Shown piece by piece: positions 28,972-42,067 of a DNA stretch of 64,000 nucleotides; position 1 is the first letter of the stretch, and each line of letters opens with the position of its first letter. The notes under the pieces are model-generated. The model made no database searches. It was not told where the DNA came from and saw nothing but the letters and a program-made list of their open reading frames with translations. The stretch comes from Drosophila persimilis (taxonomy: Eukaryota; Arthropoda; Insecta; Diptera; Drosophilidae): contig NW_020825298.1 in NCBI RefSeq assembly GCF_003286085.1, forward strand, positions 12,338,001 to 12,402,000, written 5' to 3'. A program made the position numbers and the translations under genes.

Positions 28972-31006
28972 CCAGTCATTGGAGGCAGTTTACGCGTGGG
29001 CGGAGAACGGGGGCGAACGTTCATGGAAAAATTGTCTGTGGTGTTGGTGATAATTGACTGGAGAATGTCCCTCCCTCCCTGCCTCCCTACGATCGACATA
29101 GCAGGGATAATAGCAGGGCTAGCACTTTACAAGCTGCTCAGTGCACACCCCCTGTGTCCACTTAATAATGCAACGGTCCGTCAAATATGCTCCACTTTAC
29201 AGGAAATGCAATTACCCCACATAAGCCCGGAGTCGCAGAAGGAGCATCGGGGAAACCCGCTGATGGGGAGGCCAGTGGCTCCCTCCGTATGGATCCCTCT
29301 GCCACTTTTGTGCCCTTCTGTACACATCACAGGCCATTAACCGGAGTACACACGCACCCAGGAGTAATCCAGAGTCCCGAGTGCCCAGGGAGAAGGAGGC
29401 AGGGAGCAAAGTGCTCCCAAGCAAACAGGCTATACAATACAATTTCCAAATTAAAAGACAAACAAGTAAATACAAAACGCGGGCAAACACACGGGCAGGC
29501 ACGCATACCCTTCCGAAGGAGCCCTCCCACTCCTACCGGCGACTCGTTCGGTTTTTACGCCGGGAAATCCCAGGAAAAGTGAAAGGGGAAGAGTATTCCC
29601 CCATTTCTACCTTCCATTTCCATTCCTATTGTTTCATACACACGCAACGGGACGGGGGCCCACGCAATCGCGCCGCTCGCTTCTAGCCCGGTCAACACGC
29701 ACTCGGCCACGAGTCGAGACATCGCCCATCGTCCCAGTTCTGTCCCTGTCCCATCGATGCTTTGGCGGCCCGGCCAATGCAGGCCGTGCACCACATTATT
29801 GTAGAATAGAAGACGTGCGGGTGGCACCATGGGGCACCCTGGGACACGACACCCGTCTCCCATCGGACATCCGTCGGTCAGAGTGTTGGGTGCTCGGTGC
29901 TCGGTGCTCGGGGTTCGGGCTCTATAATAAATACAAATAAATCTGCAGGCCTCTTTCTGACCGCAAAAACAATAAATACACAAGAAAGGCAATCTGATTC
30001 ATTTGTCAAAAATGTTTGCTGTTTGCCATCACAGAGTACAGAGGAGTATCTTTTCCCTTTGCTGCCGGATTTGTGAATTTTAATGCTCTTTTAATTCGTT
30101 TTTGATTGCCTTTATGGTGGTCTTGTTTTTCCGAATTCCATTATTTACGATATCTTCTCCTTTGCGTGGACTTTTAATTTGTTTCCTTCTCGGAATTTTA
30201 TGGAAGACAGCGCCTGATGTCCGATGTCCAGAGATCATCAGACGGGAGGAAGGCGGAAGTCGCCTCAGAAATACTACACCCATGAATCACTCATCCCCCT
30301 CCCACACCCCTTCTCCCGCATGCTTCATGCCTCATGCCCCATACAAAGTTTTGACAAACGACGGAAATCGAAACTCGGGAAACATTTCCTTGAGTCGAAA
30401 ACAATCGACAGGCACTGTGCCTCCTCCGGTGGCAAATTGCTCGCACACTCTCGGACACAGATACGCAAATGATGCACACGCACAGCCCCACCCGCTCGAC
30501 CGAGGGGGTCCCTTGATTGATGACCCCTTGATGATGGAATCGAGACGGAGACGGAGACGGAGGATCCTGTCGTTCTAATGGGTGGAATAATTATGATGCA
30601 TTAGAGCGGAGGGGGAGCGCAGGAGATCAAATCGGGGCTCGAACAAACGTTGTTCTATGACACGTAATCATCTTTCATGGAAATGAAACCCCTGCCCCTC
30701 CCACAAAGCCCCTCCCCGTAATTACCGCACAATCGTGAAGTACTCCAATACCGATTCCACTCGAAATCGGGGCAAACTGCAGACACTTGCAGAGGAGGGG
30801 AGAGGAGGGGAGAGGACCTGCTGCCGCAGCAGCAACGACACGGGGCAACAAAACAGGCAAAGCTCTGAGAAATCCGATATATATAATGAAATATTCATGC
30901 ACACACACACATGCGTCTCTCACTCCCTCTCTCCCTCTCTCTCTCGCCTTCTCTTTGTCTGTGAGTATTTTATTGTTGTTTCAAATACAAAAGGATTGAG
31001 AGCCCC

Positions 31007-31008
31007 AT

Positions 31009-31039
<31 letters not shown>

Positions 31040-31060
31040 TGTACATGTACATGTACATGC
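31007..31060. repeat. CA microsatellite followed by ATGTAC repeat
   Basis: A CA run is followed by three to four units of ATGTAC, a self-complementary hexamer. Confidence 0.8.
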
Positions 31061-32216
31061 ATTTACACTTACACTTATGCAAATAAAAGTTATGGGTGGC
31101 ATGTGTGGAAGGGAGGAGGTGGCAGAGGGGGAGCATAATAAGAATAACGAGAACATCGAGCGACAACAACTTGAGGCAGCGTCAAGTGAGACCAAAGACC
31201 CCTCCACACACACACACACACAGGACACATACAGGACACACACAGGACACCAAGATGGATATTTAGTAGTGGGTTGGGGGTGGGAGAAGGCCATCATGCC
31301 ACACGCCACACCCCACATGCCTCATCCTCTCGTCCGGATGGGTGCGATAAGCCCGAAAGCCGACAAAGACAATGCTCAAGCCAAAGCCAAGCGAAATCGA
31401 CATCAGCATCGACGTTAAGTGTTTATGGGATAATACATGCATGTGGCATGTGGCATGTGGTGTGCGGCATGTAGAGTGCGTGTGTGCCACACGATTACAA
31501 CAATAACAATAAAAGCCAAGGGGACAAAGGCAGCAGGCAGGCAGGAGGCAGGCAGACAGTCAGCCGGCAGTTAGGCCAACACTTTGGCACAGATACGCGC
31601 TCTCAAAGATACTTTTCGGCCGTGCATCTCATCGTCTGATCTCATCGGGAAGGGGTCGAGTGGCAGTGCTCTGGCTGCTGCTGCTGCTTCTGCTACTTGG
31701 CCTCCTGCTGCGCGGCGACACCGATTCCGTTCTCCGCAATCCCCAGTCGGAGGGCTCCAATCCAATCGAGGCCAGCGGCGGATGTGCAACGGGAGGCCAT
31801 TGCTTCAATTTGTTTAAGCAGCAGAGGAGGAAATTGGGTTACTCCTGGGAGCTGTTACATAAGCCACGTTCTGCGTGTGTCGGCACAGAGGCCCATAAAT
31901 CTAGGGGTAAGTATGCATGTTGTGCCACGTAGTGGCAAATGAATGGGAAACCGGGAACCGAACGAGTCACAGCGTGGAAAGTACGATGGCAATGCAACAG
32001 GAATTGGGGAGCAACTGTAGTGTCTCCCTCCCTTCCGGCCGTCTTCCTGCTGTCCACAAAATGTGCCATTTACTAACTAATGCCCACCCCCTCATCCGCC
32101 CTCCCCTTGCAACTGACACACACCAATCTCTGGACACTCTGGCAGCTCTAAGCCAACAAATCTCGCCCAGCGACCAAGCAAATGGAGGCAAACAGAACAG
32201 AGTAGATCGGGCATGA

Positions 32217-32284
32217 GACAGGGGACAGCACACAGGAGACAGGGCACAGGACACTGGACACAGGACACAGGACACAAGACGCAG
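32217..32284. repeat. Minisatellite with GGACACA core
   Basis: About seven loosely spaced copies of CAGGACA or CAGGGCA; related units occur at about 31220-31252. Confidence 0.7.
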
Positions 32285-32984
32285 TGCAGAAGAAGGAAGA
32301 ACAAACAACAGCGCAACAGCTAGAACTAGAGCCCTGGAGCTGGAGCTGGAGCCAAAGGCAAACACAGCAAAACAGACAGCGAGACGCAGAGCGACAATCG
32401 GAAGGGGAGGGGAGGGGAGGGGGGCTGGACGGGGAGTTGCACATTCAATTTAAAATTTCCTGTGTTCCAAATGCAAGGACATGGGGGGGCAGGACATGCT
32501 TCTGCTTCTGCTGCTGACGAAGTGGAATGACAAACAGGAGGCGCGCTCAGAGGCGAAGGGCGGACTAGGCAAAGAGCACACGGGATATCCGTTTCCGCTC
32601 TGACAAGTGCCATCGCTCTGCTCTGCTCTGCTCCGCTCTGCTTCGGTCTCTTTCTTGTCTTCGAGTACTCCTTGGTGGCACATTCACATTCCGCCACAAG
32701 CTGCCACAAGCCGCACACAAAGTTGCAATGAAGCGCAGTTTGCGCCGTCTTCCGCTTCCCACACACACACATCCGCAGGCACTTTCGCACACAGTCACAC
32801 AAACACATTCAGCGTTTAGCGGCCGCATGCAAAATTCAAATTGACATAAACACTGTCGGTCGACTGGGACACACACTGGGACAGAAGGGGACGAGAGGGG
32901 ACACTGGGAGGAGGAGACGGGCGCTTCATTTGTGTGGCTTGTGTCCGGGTGTGTGACTGTTGCTGGCTATAAAAAGTGAACACC

Positions 32985-33045
32985 ACTCATCCATCTACCC
33001 ATCCACCCATCCATCCATCCATCCACCCATCTACTCATCCATCCG
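32985..33045. repeat. CATC tetranucleotide repeat
   Basis: Around fourteen interrupted CATC/CACC units. Confidence 0.8.
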
Positions 33046-35087
33046 CTAGCCGCCATTCGCCGTGTGGTACGTGAGGTACCAACAACAGTAACAACACGGA
33101 AAATGACGAATTAGTGTGTGCGACGGCGGCGGGCACAGAGACACCAGCAAGGCAAGGCAAGGGCACACGCCACACGACACACGACTCGACACTCCACTCC
33201 ATGCCACACCACAACACTCTCTCTCTCTCTCTCTCGCTCGCTCTCGCTCTCCTGCCACTCTCTGAATGTGACGCACAGGCTAGAAGTTAAGTTTGTTATT
33301 TCGATTTTTCCCTAATCCGATCAAGATGGGTCAAGGACAGACAGACAGCAGGGCTCTACTCACACGGATCCTCAGGGCTCCAAGGGCAGGTGGCTCTTCT
33401 CCGACTACTTCCTGGGGAAACTGGGGAAACTGGGAAAACTACTCGTCTGCAGAGGGCGGAACAGTGATGCAGTAGTTGTAGTTGTCTCCGAGAATTGTTC
33501 GAGAGTTTATTTTTAGAGCGAGAACTAGCATTAGCCGCCCCAAAGAGCAATTATCCGATCTGTTTGACTATTTATCTTTCCGCCTGGGCCTGCCCCGCGT
33601 TGCGTCGCCAGCTACTTGTGGATTCTTTGTCTTTGTCTCTGTTTCGGTCTGTTCTGTTCTGCTCTGTCATTCGCTCGATTTCAATCTCAATCTTGGTGCA
33701 ATCAGTGCAATCCTCAGTCCAATTGCCACAATAATAATTGCCACAGATACGTACAAATATCTACATACTCGTGCAATATGTATCTGTGGATATAAGTATC
33801 TCGGTTCGCGTTCAGTCTCTGTTGTTTCGTCGATTCGATTGTTTATTTTATAGTTAAGATTTTAGTTATGCCCCGCTCCTCTCGATATTCTCCTTTTGCT
33901 CTTGCTGCGGACAGGTGGCAGGTGGCAGGGGGTTGGCTGGGGAGGTTAATTTTATGTGCGCCCGCTTTGAAAATATTTCTATTTTGTGCGATGCGCGCGC
34001 GTTCGTTTCGTTTTAGTTGTTGGTTCGTTTCACACTGAGCGGAAAATCATTGAACATTTTTCCTGCTCAGGCGAAAATGTTCTTCGGCGAAAGAATCGAG
34101 CAAGAAGAAAGCAGCCGCTGCCGCTGCCGCTGCTGCAGGCCCAATGGCGGGAGAGACTGCGAGAGGCGGAGAGAGGAAAGAGGCAGGCGCCCAACGGTCA
34201 GCAGTGGGAAGCTTTTGCCGTTGTTTGCCCCCGAAAGTTGCCAGACCACGTCACAGGGCCAACGTGGCGTATGCGTAACGCGGTTTATCCTTCTGCACCA
34301 ATTCTTCGCCCCCATCCGCTCCATTTCGCTGACTTATCGCTATCTCTTTAATCCCCCATCAAACAACAGCAACAACAGGATTACCGATTGCAAAATCAGC
34401 CAAAAGCCAAAGAACGTAATCGGCCAGAACTTGGACGAAACTCGACTCCAGGAATCACGGCCCTGCCGCCAAATTCTTGGGACAACTTTGTCGTTGCGTG
34501 GCCAAGAAATTCCTTCAATTATCTCTGCCAGATGGCGGGAGTGGGGTTGTGGTTGGGGTTGGGGTTGAGACGAGCAATTTCAAACTTTTTAGCGTGCCAC
34601 CACTCCCCCGCCCCCCTCGCCCGCCTGTATGTGTATATGCGAGAGTATTCTGGAAGTATCCTGAACCAGAAAATCCCAATCCCAATCAAACGAAACATAA
34701 GCCTGTTCCTCATATTTAACCTTCAGCGGAGGCTCAGTGGACCTTGAATTATAAATTAATTAGAGTCGGAAACGGGCAGTCGAGAGTCGGATGCGGGGAG
34801 ACGGAGGTGGAGGTGAGGTGGAGGTGGAGGACACAGAGACGGATACGGGAGCAGCGAATGGTGAAACGACAATAAACCGTGTTCAAGGACTCCCCACTCA
34901 CATGAACTGGCAGGAGGATACAATTGTGTGCGTGTGTGAGTGTTTTGTTTGAGTGTATCGTGTACGTGTGTGTGTGTGTGAGTGGCATCTACAGGTAGCC
35001 GCAGCACCGACACCCACAATCCTCGAGCCCTTGCCAGTTTTTGTTTCGATTTTCTAACGAAATCGAAACTCTACACACGCTAACATA

Positions 35088-35135
35088 GAGAGACAGAGAG
35101 AGAGAGAGCCACTCAGAGAGAGAGAGAGAGAGAGA
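35088..35135. repeat. GA microsatellite
   Basis: Two GA runs are separated by a short gap. Such tracts can bind GAGA factor in flies, but here nothing ties them to a promoter. Confidence 0.75.
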
Positions 35136-38100
35136 AGGAGGGTTGCTGAAAACAGAGAAAGAGAGAGCGACGAAGAACAACAAAGAAAGAGAAAGAGAGG
35201 CACCTACTGCGCTTCAGAAAATGCATCCAACGGAGTCTGCATCCTCCTCTGGCATCCTTGATTCCTGCACTGCAAGCTGCCCCAGTCCCCTAGCTCCGGG
35301 TCCGAGTCCGCGTCCGCGTCAGAGTTTCGTTTTGCTTATTCAACTCCACTTTTCGCACGAGTACGAGTACGATCCTGTGTTCCATTTAAAAGTTTGTAGG
35401 CCCCGTTTTGGGTAAATAATTCATGGCAAATATTTTTAAGCGCACACACAGGGCATAGGACACAGGACAGAGGGCACACACACGCGCGCACGACGAGGAG
35501 GACTCGTTCACCAACACTACGGTAACCACTACGGTAACCAAAACAAGCCTCTAGCTGTACGGTGCACGGGCGGCTGCCTTCAAGGATAAACAACAACTCG
35601 TCTCGACTGTCCTGTGGCAACTGGCGACTGAGGCAAGCTTGTGCCAATATGGCAGTGTGGCAATGTGGCAATGTGGCAGCGCAGCGCTACTGCAGTTGGA
35701 AGCTCTCCGCTGTTGACCAAGTTTCCATCGGCTGTGGTTCGGCTTTGGGTTCGGACTCCGATTCGGGGCTGGACGCGCTGTGTGGCATGTGGCATGTAGG
35801 CCAAAACAGAAACGAGCCTCCTTTTTATCGAATTTTTGAGCGCAACGCATGACACAGCCAGCCCCCGAAAGCTCCCCTTGGAAAAGGGACGAGAGAGAGA
35901 AGAGAGAGAGAGAGGGCTGCCAGGCAGAGCGGAGCCGTGTGCTTGCGGTAAATTGCAGGGCAACAAAGTTGTAAACAAATCATTAAAGTGCCCGGAATGC
36001 CCACCCCATACCCCCAGCTGCAGGGTTGGTGGCAGAGTGACCTACTCGTGTGAGTGTGGTGTGCCCTGAGCTTTCCCAGAGCTTTCTTTGATTCAATTCC
36101 TAAAGATGGTAGTATAAATAATCGAAACGATTTGTGATACAGTTTACTCTGGAGGTAAAGTAAACGCACCTCTTTCAGATTATTAATCTTTTCTAGATAT
36201 CAAAATAGATATCTTTGTTCTAATCAATATAAGGTCGACCGATCTTCATCGAGATTAATTCCCTGAGAAGCCGCTGAGCCGGAAGTTACAGTCGCCATCT
36301 GGCGGCAACGCTTTCCAATGTTCAAATTTCCACAATTTCAAATGTAAACAACAATTGGCTAGAAAACTTGCGAGAGAGAGGCAGAAACGTGCGAGAGAGA
36401 ACAGCAAAGGAATAGGAGCTTTTTGTGCAACAACAAATGGTTTTTGTTTGCTAGCTTTTATTGTTGATTCTGAGAGCGAGCAGCAGCAGCAGCAGCAGCT
36501 GTATCTCTGTCTGTGTCTGTGCCTGAGTAAGCAACTGTCGCTGTTTCGGTTTCAATGTTCGCTGAGAGTTAGAGAGAGAAAACAAGGTGCACGCACACTG
36601 GGCCTGGTTCGCAGGTAAATGGCTAAAAATCCCACAATTCTGACAGGGATTAAGGGGTGATTGAAATACAGTAAACTCACCGGAAACAATGTGCGGATCA
36701 AATCCTCTCCGAGATCCCTCTCTTTGTCCATTCCGACACGACGTCGCTGTTCCACTGTGCAACAATTTTTGTTAGTCTTTGCTGTTTTTCACCTCCTCTC
36801 CTCCGCTCACCCTGTTGCTCTCCTGCCGCGCTGCCTTGCTGCCTTGCTGTCTCACTGTTTCTTTGCATTTTGTATCGCGCAGTTGCCGTTTCTCTGCCTT
36901 GGTCTGAGTGTGTGTGTGTGTGTGGGCCTCTCTCACTGTTTTTGTGTGCGTCTGTGTGCATTGTTTGTATTATTTGTTGTTCGTCAGCAACAAAAGCAAC
37001 AATAAAAACAGTTGCCTGCTCCTCTGCGTGTGCAGTTGTGTTCGTGTATGTGTGTGTTGGTTCGTGTGGCAGTGTGTGTGCGACAGAGAGCAGGGTTTTT
37101 GTGCGTTGTTGTTCTCTGTTTGCTCGCCGCTCGTTGGACGTTGGTTTTGTTGTTGCCTCTGTGTGTTCTACGTTGCCGATAGATACTTTTCGCCCATGGC
37201 CCCGCCGCTCGCGTATCTGTGTGTTTTAGTCGCTTTTGGACGTGAAACATACGACATCGACACAACCGACTACTGCCACCGTTGCCGCCGTGGAGCAGCG
37301 CGCCCGAGCGCACAAATTTCAAACTCAACATTTTTGTACGTTACGTCAGTCGAATTGACTTGAATCCGTTCCCGTTCCCGTTCCCGCTGTTGTTTTTGCG
37401 GTCCGGTCGCATTCGCATTCGCGGGAGGAGCAACAAAATAGTTTTTGGCGCCGTTTTTTCTTGTGTCTGGCGCCATTCGAAAACTGATTTTGGAAAACGT
37501 TCTGCACATCAAGTCTCTGCAAAGAGACAACAACACCAAAAGGTATAACAAACGTTAGTAACATCCAAGTGAAATCTCCTTCTTCTCCAAGAAACTGTTT
37601 CAATGAGCATCATTCCCCCGATAAGCCATATTGTTGCTGCTCCCTGTCTATATCTACGTGTGTGTGTGTGTGTGGCTTCGTATATATGTATGTGTCTGTG
37701 TGTTTCTTTTGTTGCTCCCTCTGCTAGTGCTGCTACTGCTGCTCTTGTTGTTGCTGTTGTTCTATCTAACAAAAGTTATTGCTTGCTGTTGCTGTCACTG
37801 GGCCATGGAGCCAAGAAAGAGCGAGAGAGAGAGCGAGCGCGAGATGGAGAAGAGCTGTGAAGGGGACCGCCGGGGATTTCTGCAAGTTTTGTTAGCTTTA
37901 GAAATATGTATTTTTTGTGTGTGCGATATTATTCCGCTGTTGTTGTTTGCATTTCGATTTCTGTTTCGGTCTTCTTCTTGTTTTTTGTACGTTCTATAGC
38001 TGTAGCTGTACTTTTTCGAGGCACTGCCTGGGCTCTCCGCTTCCCGCTGCTTCTACTTTTGTTTTTGTTGTTAATATATAAACATTTCTCAGAGTTTACA

Positions 38101-39184
38101 AACACACACACACACACAAATGCTCGTGCACATGTATGTTTATGTTAAATATACGTAATAGTACAATAAATATTGCTAAAGCACTGTTAGTTTTCTGCTG
38201 TTTACGCTCTCCCCCCAATCCTCCAGCCATTCCCCACCCCCCTCCGACATTCTATCACCTCGCTGGTTAAACACATAACATTTCAAGCAACGACAAGAAC
38301 AACAAGTAGAACCAAACACGCGCGCAACGTTCGCAATGATGATGATGATGTTCGTTGATAATAATTATGACGGCAAAACAACACAACAATACCCCACACC
38401 AATCGCACAGTGGAATGAAAGTGTTTCATATGGCAACACTTACCTCTGATTCAGCGCAGAGAGAACGTTTGCTTTTCACCCCACTGTACTGCTCTCATCA
38501 CTTTCATTTTAATCAGCTCCATAGCCAAATCATCCCATTGTGCGCACGTTGTTTCTGGACTAAACTGGTGGTCGCGCTTAGGCGCCGCAAGGTGCTGAAA
38601 GTGGCGGGAAAACGGTTAGTCAATCACTCAGAGCGGGGGAGAGCGAGAAAGAGAGACAGAGAGTGAGAGAGAGAGGCGCTTAAAACCTCAGCCGAATGAG
38701 CGGGCTTTGATTAGAATCGAAACAGGTAGTCGCTCTCTGCGAATCACTTTCTGAGTGCATTGCGAATAACGATACGGCCAAGCAAATGGGAATCGTATTC
38801 GCACACAGCTGGGTGCAGCATTTGCTTAACATGTTTTTTCTTTACGGCATTACAACAGAAAATGTGTTTGCTGTTGTTGTTGTTTCTTCTTCTGCTGCTC
38901 CTGCTGCTGCTCTTATCAGTGAAACTGGCAAAGCTTTCAAGTCGACAGAGCTGGCAAAGCGGAAAGAACTTGGAGAAGCAATAACAAGAAGAATAATAAT
39001 ATTCATATGAAGAGTAAACAATGTTGCCAGCGCCGTCATCGTTGTTGTTCTCTCTCGCTGTTTTCCAGCATGCAAAAACAAAACTGTACTGAAAATACTA
39101 GCAACTACTAAAACAACAACAACAAAAGCAACACCAACCATAATGTTTTATTAAGTTTCACAAAAAAATACTTACTCATACATA

Positions 39185-39496
39185 CACTCCCCGACACTTG
39201 AATATGACACACTAAAATGTACACTAAAATGATTTTTGAGAATTTATTCGATGTCCGGTCGCGACCACATCTAAAATAATAAATTTTGCAATGTGAATGT
39301 CGTATTCAAGTGTCGCATTTTTTGAGAACGGAAATTTGAGTTGTCAATTCAATTTTTTTCCTCAATCTACTTTATTGAATATTGCTATTATTTTTAATTT
39401 ATGCTAAATTGAATCGAGATTTGAGGAAAATTCAAATTCAAATATTGGTGCCTAAAGTGTACATTTTAGTGTGTCGTATTCAAGTGTCGGGGAGTG
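39185..39496. mobile_element. 312-bp MITE with 41-bp inverted termini and TA target duplication
   Basis: The left end CACTCCCCGACACTTGAATA and the right end pair over 41 bases (39185-39225 with 39456-39496) with one mismatch. TA lies on both outer sides (39183-39184, 39497-39498). A 17-base block of the right terminus (39473-39489) is repeated internally at 39299-39315. There is no coding capacity. TA duplication and terminal repeats point to a non-autonomous element moved by a Tc1/mariner-type transposase. It lies about 500 bases upstream of the MADF-BESS coding start. Confidence 0.9.
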
Positions 39497-39997
39497 TATG
39501 TACGTATGACAAGAAAGAAGGGCTAGCGTTGGTTGACGACGCATTTTATACCCTTCCCCTATTATTCACATGAGTAGAGTGTTAGACACGGAGAGACGGC
39601 TGGACATGGCCTGCTCAGGGAAACTTATGGCATATGGTACTGTAATGCTCTCTGAGAGGGTAGCAGCAGAAAGCTCTATCGCTTGAAAGCTGCTGAGACA
39701 GCAGCCACAGAGCAGATGAGGGTGAGGGAGAGGCAGCGCCCAGCAGCAGCAGGAGAGACGAAAACAACACAAACATATGACACGAACAAAACGAATCGAA
39801 ACGACACGAAACGGAACGAGGCAAAAAGACGAGAATTCTCTCTCTTTGTTTGCCTTCGGTTGTTTGTTTGCCATTGGCTTAACGTACATTCCGTCTGCGA
39901 ATATATATGTCTTATAGGATGTCTTCCCAGATGTCTAATATCTTTTCCCATTTTACATCTTTCCTGCACAGGATAGTATCCCACCAGAACATCGAAT
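39497..39997. other. 5' region of the MADF-BESS gene
   Basis: A splice acceptor (cctgcacag, ending near 39972) lies 25 bases before the ATG, so an upstream non-coding exon is likely. No coding sequence is seen. Confidence 0.5.
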
Positions 39998-41479
39998 ATG
40001 ACAACCACAACGCGCAGCAGCAGCAGCACCAACAATAACAACAACAGCAGCAACCACAACGACAGCGAGGAGAGGGCACAGGAAGGAGCCTCTGTCTACA
40101 GCAGCCACAACGGTAATAGTCCAGCGAACATTGGATCCACGAATCGCGTCATGCAGGCGGACGAGGACTTTAACATAAGGTTCGTCAATCTGGTGCGCAC
40201 CCACAAGTGCCTCTACGACAAGAAGGTGCCCGAGTACCGCAACAGGTGAGTGAGAGGAGGAGGTGGAGATCTCCCATATCCCACTGTGGAAAACACTGTA
40301 ACGATCCTCTGATATTCTAGGGACAACCAGGAAAAGTCGTGGGTGCTGATCTCGAAGGAAACCCGTGAAAGTGGTGAGTGGCTAGCAAAAAAGCATCCGA
40401 GCTCTATGGAAACTAATTGGAAACACTCCCCTCTCCCTCCGCCAGTCATTCACTGCAAGGAGCGGTGGCGCAATCTGCGCGCCTGCCTCTCGCGCTACAT
40501 CAAACAGCAGAGCGGATCGGAGCCACAGCACAAGCCCTACTACCTTACAGAGCATATGGCCTTCCTGCTGCCCTTCCTCAAGTCTACGCGCAATACGTTG
40601 GACGGCAACAGCAGCCTGGCCACGCTCTTCCATCTCTCCCAGCAGCAGCACCTGAGCCACCTGAACCAGCAACAGCCGCAGCGTCCCCATCATACGCTGC
40701 CCCTGACGCATCCCCACGAGGAGCACATGTACTGCTCGACCGCCAGCAATAATAACAACAACAACAATGGAGAGGTCATGGAGCTGAAGCACTCGATGTC
40801 GGAGAACGACGATGAGGAGACCATCGACGCCTTCGACCCCGCCGTTGCCAGCACCCTTAACCTGCAGCGGGGTGCCCCAGCCACGCCCACGAGTCATCAT
40901 CAACCGCGCGGAAGTTCGCCCGCCCGGAGCGATACGGCTAGTGCTGACAGCATGCAGAATTTCATTCCGGACGTGCAGCTGGCGGAGTCGGGCCCAAACT
41001 TGATTTACAACGATGGAGGTCGCGGCACGCCGCCACCGCTGCACTACCACCCGCACTCGCTGCCACATCCGATGGACGGCCACCACCACCAACACCACAG
41101 CCACCAGCACCAGCACCAGTTCGAGCCGGGCAGCGCCAAGCGGATCAAGACGGAGTGCGAGGCCACCAGCACGATGCCGAACGGCGGGGCAAATTTCTAT
41201 GGGGGACTGAGCGTCGCGGAGCTGGCAGACATGGAGTTCTTCCGCAGCATTCTGCCGGACATTGCGGCACTGACGCCGCAGCAGCGTCGCAAATTCAAGA
41301 TCGGGATCCTGGAGCTCATCGACGATGTCGTGGCTCGCTATCCCGGACCGGAGCGCTACAACGGAGGAGGATGCGTGGTCAACGGCAGTGGCGGGAGCAG
41401 CACTAACGGCGGGGGATCCCTAAACAGCACGGCGGGCAGGCAGCAGCGCCGGAGCTCAGGGCGGGACTGGCGCAAGTAG
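39998..41479 (+). CDS. CG4404: MADF-BESS domain transcriptional regulator (444 aa)
   Basis: Three exons: 39998-40245, 40321-40373 and 40446-41479, joined in frame. After a Ser/Asn-rich N-terminus, the MADF domain (Myb/SANT-like DNA binding) spans about residues 55-130. It shows FNIRFVNLVRTHKCLYDKKV, the conserved Trp in EKSWVLISKE, and ERWRNLRACLSRYIKQQ. The middle is Gln-, His- and Asn-rich. The BESS protein-interaction domain is near residues 355-395 (DMEFFRSILPDIAALTPQQR then KFKIGILELIDDVV). Members such as Adf1 and Dip3 bind promoters and pair with other factors. The order jp / this gene / Mtpalpha matches D. melanogaster CG4404. The second intron is 72 bases, in frame and stopless. AATAAA at 41808-41813. 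Confidence 0.9.
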
Positions 41480-42067
41480 AACGTCACTAGTCACTAACTA
41501 GATGTAGGCCAATTTGTTTAGTTAGTAGCTAATAATTGGACTGGAGTGGAGGAAGAGACGACCGCTCCAGTCCGCTCACTGTCCATGTGTTGTGTGCGCT
41601 CAATGAGTAAGGATTAGGATATAGGATATATGTAGTTCTAAGAAGGGGAAGCCGTGCCCCACCTGTATAGCCTCTGTATATAGCGTGTGTATATGCGGCA
41701 AGAACACGTCGTCGCATAGTACAGCATATACATATATATAGAGTTCTAGCATCGATGTACAAAGTGTTCCGTGTTGAGTCAGAGATAAAGTAACCACTGC
41801 TGTGTCAAATAAATCGTCAAATGTGAGTATGAAAAAAGTACACGATATTAATCTTTAATTGAAACTTCAACAATGGCCATGCCCTCGGGGCGACTGGGAC
41901 TGAGAGTCCACATGCTACTCGTACAAGAAGTTCCTTGCGTAGGGAAATGCAAAAAGAAGCCCGCCATCCTCCTTTTTGGTGGCGGTGGCTCCCAATGTTA
42001 GCTAAAACCTAATCTAATTTTCGTTGGCCTTCGTGGGCCTGGGGCTGGGGGCTGGGTCGGGGATCGT

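Larger units (their letters stand above)
24544..39184. other. Long non-coding stretch, simple-repeat rich
   Basis: About 14.6 kb without a supported gene. Many frames of 60-180 codons exist, but they follow CTG, CA, CT or GA repeats and lack coding composition. It probably holds upstream exons, introns and control DNA of jp (minus) and of the MADF-BESS gene (plus). A possible leader exon ends in AAAAG and GTATAACA near 37542. A donor-bounded ORF with a leucine-rich start at 31660-31906 is discussed under findings. Confidence 0.5.

Noticed and set aside
34017-34568. 183-codon plus-strand frame
   Set aside because: The start is not ATG, the codons are not fly-like and no family is recognisable.
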